Positions 19,597-27,373 of a stretch of 64,000 nt of DNA are shown here, one piece after another (position 1 is the stretch's first letter; each line of letters begins with the position of its first letter). Source of the DNA: Thermomonas paludicola (GTDB lineage: Bacteria > Pseudomonadota > Gammaproteobacteria > Xanthomonadales > Xanthomonadaceae). Below the pieces are notes generated by a model that saw nothing but the letters and a program-made list of their open reading frames with translations, ran no database searches and had not been told where the DNA came from. The stretch is taken from contig NZ_CP093311.1 in NCBI RefSeq assembly GCF_024498955.1, positions 1 to 64,000 on the forward strand. The letters run 5' to 3'. The translations under genes and the position numbers were made by a program.

Positions 19597-20018
19597 GCCA
19601 TCCCCTGCATCCGGCGCTGGTGCATTTCCCGGTGGCGGCGTGGACGCTTGCCACGCTGGTGGACATCGGTGGCCTGGCTTGGCCTGACCCATTGCTATGG
19701 CAGTGCGGCGGTTTGCTGATGGGCGTGGGCTGTGCGGCCGGCCTGTTGGCGGCGGGGGCCGGATTCCTGGAGTTGATCAAGCTGCCACCGGCACATCCGG
19801 CGAGCCGGGATGCCATGCTGCACATGACCTTGGCGCTGCTGACGTGGTGTCTGTATGCCGGCAGTCTGCTGTTGCGCAGCGATGGGCTGCAGCTGTTGCC
19901 AGCCGGGCCTTGGGCGCGGCTCCTGAGCGGCGCGGGGCTGGTGACGCTGCTGGCCACCGGATGGATGGGCGGCAAGTTGGTGTATGGCCGTGGCGTGGGC
20001 GTCAGTGGTCGCGATTAA
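19593..20018 (+). CDS. DUF2231-like membrane protein
   Basis: A 141-residue protein with four membrane helices. The opening MSHPLHPALVHFPVAAWTLA, with two histidines before the first helix, and a third HP.. in the second loop (PPAHPASRDAMLHM) are the hallmarks of DUF2231 proteins. Those histidines may ligand heme or metal. It overlaps the preceding gene by four bases and meets the patatin gene tail to tail with a 4-bp overlap. It is the last gene of the folE-sigma-membrane unit. Function unknown. Confidence 0.78.
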   Translation: MSHPLHPALVHFPVAAWTLATLVDIGGLAWPDPLLWQCGGLLMGVGCAAGLLAAGAGFLELIKLPPAHPASRDAMLHMTLALLTWCLYAGSLLLRSDGLQLLPAGPWARLLSGAGLVTLLATGWMGGKLVYGRGVGVSGRD

Positions 20019-21031
20019 TCCGCGCGGCAGTCCGGATCACGACGCAGTTTGTCCATCCAGCCGGTTTGCTGCGCGCAGCGCGCCTTGCGTTCGGCCTCGC
20101 GCTGCTGCGCGGCGCGCGCTTCCGCGGCCCGGTTTGCCTGTGCCACGCGCTGTGCAAGCAGTGCGGCCAGCTTCGCCTTGATCTGCGGCAATGCGGCCTG
20201 GGTGGCGCGTTCGCCTTCCAGGATCGCGCGGTTTTTCAATTCGAAATCGACAGCGCCGATGTCGTTTACCCGCGGGCGGATCACGATGTCGGCGCGCGCC
20301 AGTTCCTGTGCGCCCAGCTTCTGCCCCATGATGGTGATGCTGCGGTTGAGGTTGCCGAGCATGCTGGAAGGATCGGAGGCGCCGTTGGCCTTGCTGCTGA
20401 TATCCACCGCGATCACGAAGTCGGTGCCCAGTTCGCGTGCGGCATCCACCGGCACCGGGCTGACCACGCCGCCATCGATGTAGTGGAACTTGCCGATGCT
20501 GACCGCCTCGAACACGCCGGGAATCGAGCTGGACGCGCGCACCGCCTGGCCGACGTTGCCGCGCACGAACACCGTGCGCTGGCCATCCTCCAGCCGCGTG
20601 GCAACGGCGGCAAAAGGCTTCTTCAATGTCTCGAAGGTGCGATTGCCGACCAGCTGGTTGACGTAATCCTGCAGTTTCTGGCCCTTCACCACGCCGCCGG
20701 AAAACAGGCTGACGTCGCGGATGCTGGACTCATCCAGCGCAAACGCCTTCTCCTGCAGCGCGTAGGCATCCATGCCGCTGGCGTACAGCGCGCCGACCAC
20801 GCTGCCGGCGCTGGTGCCGGAGACCGCCACCGGCCTGATGCCGCTGGCTTCCAGCATCTTGATCACGCCGATATGGGCAAAGCCCTTGGCCGCGCCGCCG
20901 CCCAGCGCCAGCCCGACCCGGATGGGCGGCACGCTGGCGGCCACGGCAGGTGCAGGCGGAGCAATGGCCGGGGTGCTGGCGCAGGCGGCCAGCAGGATCG
21001 CGGACAGGGAAAGCAACGAGGCACGGAACAT
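20015..21031 (-). CDS. Patatin-like phospholipase lipoprotein
   Basis: A 338-residue lipid acyl hydrolase, likely anchored in the envelope. The N-terminus has a lipoprotein signal ending in the lipobox LAAC (Cys about residue 15). The patatin fold is complete: the oxyanion-hole GGGAAKG, the nucleophile serine in SGTSAGSVVG, and the catalytic aspartate in YIDGGVVSPVP. The C-terminal 60 residues are Ala/Arg-rich and coiled-coil-like. The closest well-known relatives are RssA/NTE-type proteins. The start at 21031 was chosen because it gives the lipoprotein signal; longer in-frame starts exist upstream. Substrate unknown. Confidence 0.88.
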   Translation of the reverse strand: MFRASLLSLSAILLAACASTPAIAPPAPAVAASVPPIRVGLALGGGAAKGFAHIGVIKMLEASGIRPVAVSGTSAGSVVGALYASGMDAYALQEKAFALDESSIRDVSLFSGGVVKGQKLQDYVNQLVGNRTFETLKKPFAAVATRLEDGQRTVFVRGNVGQAVRASSSIPGVFEAVSIGKFHYIDGGVVSPVPVDAARELGTDFVIAVDISSKANGASDPSSMLGNLNRSITIMGQKLGAQELARADIVIRPRVNDIGAVDFELKNRAILEGERATQAALPQIKAKLAALLAQRVAQANRAAEARAAQQREAERKARCAQQTGWMDKLRRDPDCRAD

Positions 21032-21163
21032 GGCGTGGAAGGTCGTCAGGCGAAGGCACAGCGAGACAGCGTACTGCGTCTTGCCGCAACCGCAGCGGAA
21101 CCGCCCGCTTCCTGCCTGCGTGTCCAGCATCAGCGAATTGCGCATCCGGCAATGGCCACATGC

Positions 21164-21191
21164 AACACTGCCGCCTCGTGGCGGCAGTGTT
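21164..21191 (-). terminator. Hairpin downstream of the outer-membrane barrel gene
   Basis: A 12-bp perfect stem (AACACTGCCGCC with GGCGGCAGTGTT) encloses a four-base loop 22 bp past the barrel gene stop. The T-run is short (GTGTT), so termination efficiency is uncertain. Confidence 0.65.
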
Positions 21192-21213
21192 CAGGCGCAT
21201 CCGGCAGCAGCGA

Positions 21214-21771
21214 TCAGAAGCGTGCTTCCACGCCCAGCGACAGGGTATTGGCGGTGATGTCCAGGCCGCCACCGTTGCCTTGGTTGTGGTCGTAATTGAG
21301 GCTCATGCCGAACTTGCGGCTGAAATCGTAACCCGCGCCGATTCCATAGTACGGCTTGGTCGAACTTTCACTGCCGCTGCCCAGGTTGGAATCGACCGAC
21401 AGCTTGCCGCGGGCGATGCCGGCGCGAACCTGGACGAACAGGCCCAGGTTGGAGTCGGTGTAATACTGCTTGCCCACCACGCCGACGCCGAATGCGGAAA
21501 GCTTGGCGGCCACGTGATCCACGCCGTCGTCGTACAGGGTCTGGTCGTAGAAACGGCTGTAATGCCCTTCCACTGCGAAATTGGAATTGAACCAGTAGCC
21601 GCCGCGCAACGAATAGGCGGTGTCCTTGTCGCTTTCGCTGCCAATGCCGCTGGCCTTCAGGCGGACATCGCTGCTGCCGAGTTCGCCGCGCACGAACCCT
21701 TCGCCGGCAAACGCGGCAGAGGAGACGCCAGACAGTGCCAGCGCGCAGGCCAGGATCAAAATCCGTTTCAT
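21214..21771 (-). CDS. Small outer-membrane beta-barrel protein
   Basis: A 185-residue protein with a clear signal peptide (MKRILILACALALSGVSSAAFA, cleavage after AFA) and about eight amphipathic beta strands. It ends in the C-terminal phenylalanine signature SLGVEARF required for BamA-dependent insertion. Strand patterns such as YSLRGGYWFNSNFAVEGHYS and PYYGIGAGYDFSRKFGMSLN resemble the Ail/OmpX/OmpA-type 8-stranded barrels. It is monocistronic with a terminator-like hairpin behind it. The function could be envelope stability or surface interaction; nothing more specific is visible. Confidence 0.85.
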   Translation of the reverse strand: MKRILILACALALSGVSSAAFAGEGFVRGELGSSDVRLKASGIGSESDKDTAYSLRGGYWFNSNFAVEGHYSRFYDQTLYDDGVDHVAAKLSAFGVGVVGKQYYTDSNLGLFVQVRAGIARGKLSVDSNLGSGSESSTKPYYGIGAGYDFSRKFGMSLNYDHNQGNGGGLDITANTLSLGVEARF

Positions 21772-22094
21772 GGGGGATTCCTTGAGTGAGGTTGATGCCC
21801 CGCGGTTGCGGGGTTAATGCAATATTAATATTGGTGAAATCCCGCGACAAGGAGAGATTCAAAGGAAAGACAAGAAAGACAAGCGTCAGCAGCAAAGACA
21901 AAACAAAAGGAAAGACAAAGGACACCCACTATTTGCTTGGCCCGATCCATCCGAGCGGATTCACCCGCCACCATCCCGCGAGCGCAGTCATTTTCGTTGC
22001 AGATCTGCCGGAAGCTTTGGCAGCGCCCACGCGGCATTCTCCCTTGCGGGCGACGTGAGGGATTGGGCGGTCAAGTGGCGTTTGCCAGTTGCCG

Positions 22095-22315
22095 TACCAG
22101 CCCGATTCCCTTGATCCGTGCCCGGCGCATCCCGCACCGTCTGGTTGCCGTGGGCATCCCACGCGTACGTCCAGTTGCCGCCCGCTGCGTAAGCAGTCGT
22201 CAGCCGGTGCGGCCCCACGTAGCCCGTGCCGCCGCTGCCGCTGGTCGTCGTTGCCCCGCACCCCGCGCGGCCGCCATAGCCCATCGCCGTCGTGGCGCCC
22301 CGGAACAGCTTGGCG
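22095..22315 (-). pseudogene. Relic of an Rhs/YD-repeat protein gene
   Basis: On the minus strand, part of this otherwise gene-free stretch encodes GPHRLTTAYAAGGNWTYAWD followed by AHGNQTVRD. This is the pattern of an Rhs/YD repeat (Y-D-x-x-G-N-x-T). There is no start, no full repeat array and no downstream toxin domain, so only a fragment remains, bordered on the right by a 26-bp inverted repeat. The assignment is by motif only. The rest of the 21772-22399 gap shows an AT-rich A/G stretch at 21840-21920 but no convincing gene. Confidence 0.45.
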
Positions 22316-22386
22316 GGAAAAAGTGTCAGGGACAATTATTCCGGTTCGCTGAAGGTGTTGAATAATTGTCCCTGACACATTTTTCC
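22316..22386. repeat. Large inverted repeat (26/27-bp arms), mobile-element-like
   Basis: The left arm 22316-22341 and right arm 22360-22386 are reverse complements except for one extra base in the right arm. The core of each arm is GTGTCAGGGACAATTATTC. The loop is 18 bp. Palindromes with this core remind me of ends of REP/RAYT-type or MITE-like elements, but no transposase is present. It abuts the Rhs relic and ends 14 bp from the rhomboid gene's stop. Confidence 0.8.
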
Positions 22387-22399
22387 TGCTTCCGTGGCG

Positions 22400-23164
22400 T
22401 CACTCTTGCCGCTTTCGAAACGGCAGCACCTTTCCGACCGTCTCGTTCACGTCCGGGCGATGCCACAGCACCGGCACGGCGTCGGGTGCGCGGGTTTCGA
22501 AGGTATCGAACCCGGCAGCGTTGCGGTCGCGTTCCAGTTCTTCTTCGATTTCCCAGCTGTACGGCTGGCGCTGCGGCTGCGGGTCGCTGCGGCGGAACAG
22601 GAAGGCGGCCACAATGCCGGCCACCGCGCCGCCCAGGTGCGACTCCCACGACACGCCAGCTTCGTGTGGCAAGACGGTGAGCAGCATGCCGCCATAAAAC
22701 AGGAAAGCGATCATGCCGGCGGCGATCGCGGCGCGGTCGCGCCGCAGCAGGCCGAGCGAGAACACCAGGAAGCCCAGCCCGTGAGTCACGCCGCTGGCGC
22801 CGAGGTGATGCGAGCCGGGTTGGCCCAGCAGCCACGCGCCCAGCCCCGAACCAAGCCACAGCAGCGGCAGGGCGCGCAGGCTGGCGTTTGGATAGACGAT
22901 GCCGGCCAGGATGCCCAGCAGCAGCAAGGCCGTGCTGTTGGCCAGGACATGTTCGAACGAACCGTGCAGCAGTGGGGCGCTGAGCAGGCCGAGCAGTCCT
23001 TCCAGCGAATGCGGGGTCACCGTCAACCAGGTCCAGTCGAAGCCTTGCTGGGCGGCGAAGCAGGCCCACAGCAGCAGTACGCCGCCCAGGCTGGCATTCA
23101 GCGCGCGCCGCACGCGGCCACGATCCGACTGCCGCTGCAATGGGGTGGAGGGGGGGGCGGGCAT
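22400..23164 (-). CDS. Rhomboid family intramembrane serine protease
   Basis: A 254-residue polytopic membrane protease. Helices start around residue 22 and about six are predictable up to residue 195. The catalytic serine is in GASGVTHG, the conserved histidine lies in SHLGGAVAG of the last core helix, and the HGSFEHVLANS segment matches the rhomboid H-x-x-x-H-x-x-x-N motif. A soluble C-terminal tail of about 55 residues follows. The start at 23164 was preferred; a longer in-frame extension to 23269 is not supported. Substrates are unknown. Confidence 0.9.
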   Translation of the reverse strand: MPAPPSTPLQRQSDRGRVRRALNASLGGVLLLWACFAAQQGFDWTWLTVTPHSLEGLLGLLSAPLLHGSFEHVLANSTALLLLGILAGIVYPNASLRALPLLWLGSGLGAWLLGQPGSHHLGASGVTHGLGFLVFSLGLLRRDRAAIAAGMIAFLFYGGMLLTVLPHEAGVSWESHLGGAVAGIVAAFLFRRSDPQPQRQPYSWEIEEELERDRNAAGFDTFETRAPDAVPVLWHRPDVNETVGKVLPFRKRQE

Positions 23165-23295
23165 ACGCCAGAAGTGGGGCGCGCGGTGCGGAATGCAAGC
23201 ACCGACCCACGGCGTGCCGGCCGAGCGCGGCGCTGCGGCCATCTTCGGCGACAATGGCCGGTCTTTCATCCGTCTGTCTTCAAGGTCGCCTCCTC

Positions 23296-24465
23296 ATGAC
23301 CGAGCCTTTGCCCGTCGTCCGCCTCAAGAACGCCTGGAATTCCAGCCATCCGTGGATTTTCCAGCGCCTGGTCGAAAAACCCGCGCAGCGGCCCAAGCCG
23401 GGCAGCATTGTCGATGTGGTGGGGGTGGACAACGTGTTCATCGGCCGCGGCTTCTACAACGGCCATTCGCGGATCGCGCTGCGCATGCTGGAAAACGATC
23501 CCGACATCGTCGTGGACGCCGACTGGTTTGTCCGCAAGATCGGCGTGGCGGTGCAACTGCGCCGCGAGATCCTGAAGCTGGACGAGACCAGCAACGCGTG
23601 GCGCGTGTTCCACAGCGAAGGCGACGGCATCAGCGGGCTGGTGGTGGATCGCTACGACGACCTGCTGGTGGTCGGCTTCTTCAGTGCGGGCGCATGGCGG
23701 CATCGCGAATGGATTTTCAATGCGCTGCGCAGCCATTTCCCCGGCTGCCGTTTCCACAGCTTCGCCGACGAACACGTGCAGAAGCAGGAAAGCTTCGACT
23801 ACAAGGACACGCTGGGCACCGAGCCCGCCACGATCACCGAATACGGCATCCGCTTCCGCGCCGATCCCGCCGGCGCGCACAAAACCGGTTTCTTCGCCGA
23901 CCAGCGCGAGAATCGCGAATGGTTGTCGCGCCAATGCGAAGGCAAGCGCGTGCTCGACCTGTGCTGCAACACCGGCGGCTTTGCGGTGTATGCGGCGGCA
24001 CGTGGCGCAAGCGAGGTAGTGGGGATTGACATCGACGCCGCGGTGATCGAGATCGCCAAGGAAAACGCCTACCTCAATCGCGTGAAGCCGCGCTTCGTGC
24101 AGGCCGATATCTTTCCGTGGCTGCGCGATGCGGCGGCCAGCGGCGAACGGTTCGACGTGGTGATCCTCGATCCGGCCAAGATGACCCGCGATCGCGAACA
24201 GGTCATCACCGCGCTGAAGAAATACCTCGACATGAACAAGCTGGCGCTGGCCACGGTGAAGCCGGGCGGTCTGTTCGCCACCTTCAGCTGCACCGGCCTG
24301 GTCAGCGAAGACCAGTTCCTCGACATGCTGCGCCGCGCCGCGTTCTACGCCGGCCGCACCGTGCAGGTGCTGAAAGTGGCCGGTGCCGGCCCCGACCATC
24401 CATGGCTGGCCCAGGTGCAGGAGTCGCGCTACCTGAAGGCCGTGTTCTGCCGCGTGCTGGACTGA
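23296..24465 (+). CDS. rlmI: 23S rRNA m5C1962 methyltransferase (RlmI type)
   Basis: A SAM-dependent RNA methyltransferase of 389 residues. An N-terminal PUA-like domain (about 1-75) binds RNA, followed by a central EEHEE domain. The Rossmann methyltransferase domain follows, with the SAM motif DLCCNTGGFAVYAA near residue 220, VILDPAKM near 290 and the catalytic FSCTGLV near 332. The family modifies C1962 of 23S rRNA in E. coli. The start at 23296 gives a standard N-terminus; the longer open frame upstream shadows the rhomboid promoter region. It lies upstream of, and separate from, the nrd operon. Confidence 0.92.
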   Translation: MTEPLPVVRLKNAWNSSHPWIFQRLVEKPAQRPKPGSIVDVVGVDNVFIGRGFYNGHSRIALRMLENDPDIVVDADWFVRKIGVAVQLRREILKLDETSNAWRVFHSEGDGISGLVVDRYDDLLVVGFFSAGAWRHREWIFNALRSHFPGCRFHSFADEHVQKQESFDYKDTLGTEPATITEYGIRFRADPAGAHKTGFFADQRENREWLSRQCEGKRVLDLCCNTGGFAVYAAARGASEVVGIDIDAAVIEIAKENAYLNRVKPRFVQADIFPWLRDAAASGERFDVVILDPAKMTRDREQVITALKKYLDMNKLALATVKPGGLFATFSCTGLVSEDQFLDMLRRAAFYAGRTVQVLKVAGAGPDHPWLAQVQESRYLKAVFCRVLD

Positions 24466-24481
24466 GTCCGACGTACGCAAA

Positions 24482-24529
24482 ATCGAACATTTAGCGTTGA
24501 CGCAAGGACGCAAGCACAATATGTTGTGT
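24482..24529 (+). promoter_or_regulatory. nrd promoter with two candidate NrdR boxes
   Basis: TTGACG (24497-24502), a 17-bp spacer and TATGTT (24520-24525) form a good sigma-70 promoter. The -10 lies inside GCACAATATGTTGTGT (24514-24529), which matches the NrdR consensus at 14 of 16 positions. A weaker second box (24482-24497, about 10 of 16) starts exactly 32 bp upstream, the helical spacing typical of NrdR pairs. The predicted transcript start falls right at the riboswitch. Confidence 0.78.
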
Positions 24530-24532
24530 CGC

Positions 24533-24727
24533 GTCGGTACCCGCTTGGGCGTACGCCCGGGTCGGGTTGAAAAGGGAATCCGGTGTGAATCCGGAACTGC
24601 CCCGCAGCGGTAAGTGGAAACGAACGGCTTCAAATGCACTGGGCCACGCGCCTGGGAAGCGAAGCCAATTAGGTGGGCGCGTCCGTTGGGCGTGCCGTGT
24701 CCACGAAGTCCGAAGACCTGCCGACAC
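24533..24727 (+). ncRNA. Cobalamin (AdoCbl) riboswitch of the nrd leader
   Basis: The leader contains the diagnostic cobalamin-riboswitch blocks in order. AAAGGGAA is followed by CCGGTGTGAATCCGGAACTG, then CCCCGCAGCGGTAAG near 24600-24615. The 3' B12 box AAGTCCGAAGACCTGCC lies near 24706-24722. Closing helix P1 pairs GTCGGT (24533-24538) with GCCGAC (24721-24726). No cobalamin gene is nearby; the riboswitch sits about 210 bases before nrdA. Binding of adenosylcobalamin should turn off the B12-independent class Ia reductase, a logic I recall for some actinobacterial nrdAB operons. Confidence 0.93.
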
Positions 24728-24846
24728 ACCGGGAAACCGGTCGCAGCCGTTGCGACGGCGATGACCGAAGGTTCCGGTGCGGGTGGCCGCTTCCGCGGGG
24801 AAGCGTGTCGCGTACCGGGCCCAGGGTCCGGGCGCGCGCGTTTGTC

Positions 24847-24935
24847 GTGTGAGTGAACACCTCTTGGCCCTGCGCGCGGGAGCAGGCACTTGGTCAAGGA
24901 GCCGCCGATGGCGGCTTCCCTGCGGGGACTCACAC
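24847..24935 (+). promoter_or_regulatory. Possible expression platform masking the nrdA start
   Basis: GTGTGAGT (24847-24854) is perfectly complementary to ACTCACAC (24928-24935), which directly abuts the nrdA start codon. Between them lies a second stable stem, GGAGCCGCC with GGCGGCTTCC around the loop GAT (24898-24919). The likely ribosome binding site GGGGA (24924-24928) would be enclosed. This suggests translational control by the upstream riboswitch. Confidence 0.5.
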
Positions 24936-27362
24936 ATGTTGCAAACCATCCTCAAGCGCGACGGCCACGTCGAGCCGTTCACGCCATCCAAACTCAACCA
25001 GTGGGGCGAATGGGCGGCCACCACGCTGGGCGACGCCGTCGATTGGCCGTCCGCCGTGCTGGAAACGGTGTCGGCGCTGCCGGACACCGTCAGCTCGCGC
25101 GAACTTCAGCTGCAGCTGATCCGCACCTGCCTGAATTTCGATAGCTGGTCGTACAACCGCATGGCGGGGCGGCTGTACGCCACGCTGATCCGCAAGGATC
25201 TGTACCGCAACAATCGGCCGAGCGTGCAACAGCTGCATCGCAAGCTGCAGGCGCTGGGTTACATGGAAGTACTGGCGTATTCCGATGCCGAATACGCGCA
25301 GGCCGAAGCGCTGATCGACCACGAGCGCGATTTCGAATACGCGCACTACCAGCTGCACACCCATCTGACCAAATACGCGATTGCCGACCGGGTGAACGGC
25401 ACGTATTTCGAGTCGCCGCAGTTCATCTACATGCGCATGGCGATGGCGCTGGCGGTGGACCAGCCGCGAGCCCGCCGCATGCGCGACCTCACCTGCTTCT
25501 ACGAGCATCTGTCGAACAACCGGATCAACGCGCCCACGCCCAACCACGTCAACCTTGGCACGCCGCTGCGCGGCTATGCCAGCTGCTGCCTGTACACGGT
25601 GGACGACAACGCACGCTCGATCGCGGTGGGCAACCACATCGCCAACACCATGACCTACATGAGCGCCGGCATCGGCGCGCATATGCAGACGCGCTCGATC
25701 AACGACCCGGTGCGCGGTGGCGTGATCCGCCACCAGGGCAAGCTGCCGTACTACCGCGCGCTGGTGGCGGAAGTGAAGTCCAACCTGCAGAACGGTCGCG
25801 GCGGCGCCTGCACCACCTACTTTCCGATCTTCGATCCCGAAGTGGAAACCCTGCTGCGCCTGAAGAACCCGATGTCCACCGCCGACCGCAAGATCCGCGG
25901 CATGGATTATTCCTGGGGCGGCAACCGCTTCTTCGCGCGCAAGGTGGCGCGCAATGAACCGGTTTTCCTGTTCAACTGCCATACCGCGCCCGACTTGCAG
26001 GCGGCGCTGTACAGCGCCGACGAGGCGACGTTCGAAGCGCTGTACGCCCGCTACGAGCAGGACGAGCGCTTCGCCAAGACCTGGGTCAGCGCGCGCGAGC
26101 TGCTGGTCACCGCCAGCAACGAATGGAACGAAACCGGGCGCGTGTACGAGCACAACATCGCCGAGATGAATCGGCATACGCCGTTCAAGGACACGATCTA
26201 CAGCTCCAACCTGTGTGCGGAAATCGCGTTGCCAACCGCGCCGTACAACCACATCACCGAACTGTATTGCGAACGCGACATTTCGTTCGTGGATATCGAA
26301 CTGGCCGACGGCGCGCGACGCAGGCTGGATGGCGGAAAGCCCGTGGCGACGCAGCGCGGCCAGCAGTGGCCGGATGACCTGCTGGCCGGTGACGTGCTGG
26401 CCGGCGTGCCGATCAAACGCATCGTGCGGCGCTCCTCGCCCGAGGTGGCGACCTGCAACCTGGCCGGGATCGTGGTGTCCAACATCGAGTCGGACGCGCA
26501 ATACGCGGAAGTCGCCTATTACGCGCTGTTGATGATCGACAAATGCATCCATCTGGCGCACTACGAGTTGCCGCAGGTGGGCGTGACCTCGCGCAACCGG
26601 TTGAATGCCGGCGTCGGCATCCTCGGGCTGGCGCATCTGATGGCCAGACGCGGCAAGCGTTACACCGACGTGGCCGGCAAGCAGTTCATCCACGAAGTGG
26701 CCGAACGCCACTATTACCACCTGCTGCGCGCCAGCCTGCAACTGGGCAAGGAGCTTGGCAACGCGCCGTGGATGCACAAGACCCGCTGGCCGGAAGGCTG
26801 GCTGCCGCTGGATACCTGCAACCGCAACGTGGACAAGATCGCCCCGTTTTCCAGCCGCTACGACTGGGAAGCGTTGCGCGCGCAGATCATCGACAACGGC
26901 GGCATCCGCAACTCGGTGCTGGTGGCGCACATGCCCACCGAAACCAGCGCCAATGCCTCGGGCACCACCAATGGCCTGTATCCCATCCGCGAACTCACCC
27001 TGATCAAGACCGACAACCATCGCGTCAATTACTGGGCCGCACCCGAGGGCGACACGCTTGCCGGGCACTACCAGTCGGCGTGGGACATCCCCGCCCGCGA
27101 CATGACCGAGCTGTACGCCATCGTGCAGAAGTGGACCGACCAGGGCATCTCCGCCGACTTCTATCGGCGCGTGATCGGCGATGCCTGCATCGATTCGACC
27201 GAGCTGATCGAAAGCTATCTGTATCGCGTGAAGCTCGGGCTGAAGTCCAAGTACTACATGAACCAGAAGACCTCCAACGGGATGAAGGACATCGCGCACG
27301 CCGCCGTCGCCGCCCCCGAGACCGCCGACCAGGTCGCCGAATGCGACGCCTGCACCCTTTGA
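24936..27362 (+). CDS. nrdA: Class Ia ribonucleotide reductase, large subunit
   Basis: The catalytic subunit that reduces ribonucleoside diphosphates to deoxyribonucleotides. It has 808 residues. The N-terminal ATP-cone starts LQTILKRDGHVEPF, and the barrel holds the thiyl-radical cysteine in SSNLCAEIALP. PTETSANASGTTNGLYP is the substrate-binding segment. The tail ends in CDACTL, a CxxC-type shuttle pair that would be re-reduced by the glutaredoxin encoded downstream. ATG 24936 was chosen because the MLQTILKRDG start is conserved; the longer open frame lies inside the riboswitch leader. It is cotranscribed with nrdB (11 bp gap) and the glutaredoxin gene. Confidence 0.96.
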   Translation: MLQTILKRDGHVEPFTPSKLNQWGEWAATTLGDAVDWPSAVLETVSALPDTVSSRELQLQLIRTCLNFDSWSYNRMAGRLYATLIRKDLYRNNRPSVQQLHRKLQALGYMEVLAYSDAEYAQAEALIDHERDFEYAHYQLHTHLTKYAIADRVNGTYFESPQFIYMRMAMALAVDQPRARRMRDLTCFYEHLSNNRINAPTPNHVNLGTPLRGYASCCLYTVDDNARSIAVGNHIANTMTYMSAGIGAHMQTRSINDPVRGGVIRHQGKLPYYRALVAEVKSNLQNGRGGACTTYFPIFDPEVETLLRLKNPMSTADRKIRGMDYSWGGNRFFARKVARNEPVFLFNCHTAPDLQAALYSADEATFEALYARYEQDERFAKTWVSARELLVTASNEWNETGRVYEHNIAEMNRHTPFKDTIYSSNLCAEIALPTAPYNHITELYCERDISFVDIELADGARRRLDGGKPVATQRGQQWPDDLLAGDVLAGVPIKRIVRRSSPEVATCNLAGIVVSNIESDAQYAEVAYYALLMIDKCIHLAHYELPQVGVTSRNRLNAGVGILGLAHLMARRGKRYTDVAGKQFIHEVAERHYYHLLRASLQLGKELGNAPWMHKTRWPEGWLPLDTCNRNVDKIAPFSSRYDWEALRAQIIDNGGIRNSVLVAHMPTETSANASGTTNGLYPIRELTLIKTDNHRVNYWAAPEGDTLAGHYQSAWDIPARDMTELYAIVQKWTDQGISADFYRRVIGDACIDSTELIESYLYRVKLGLKSKYYMNQKTSNGMKDIAHAAVAAPETADQVAECDACTL

Positions 27363-27373
27363 GAGCCAATGCC

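Noticed and set aside
24930..27299. Minus-strand open frame of 789 codons
   Set aside because: Antisense to nrdA, low complexity with no domain; the nrdA motifs are beyond doubt.
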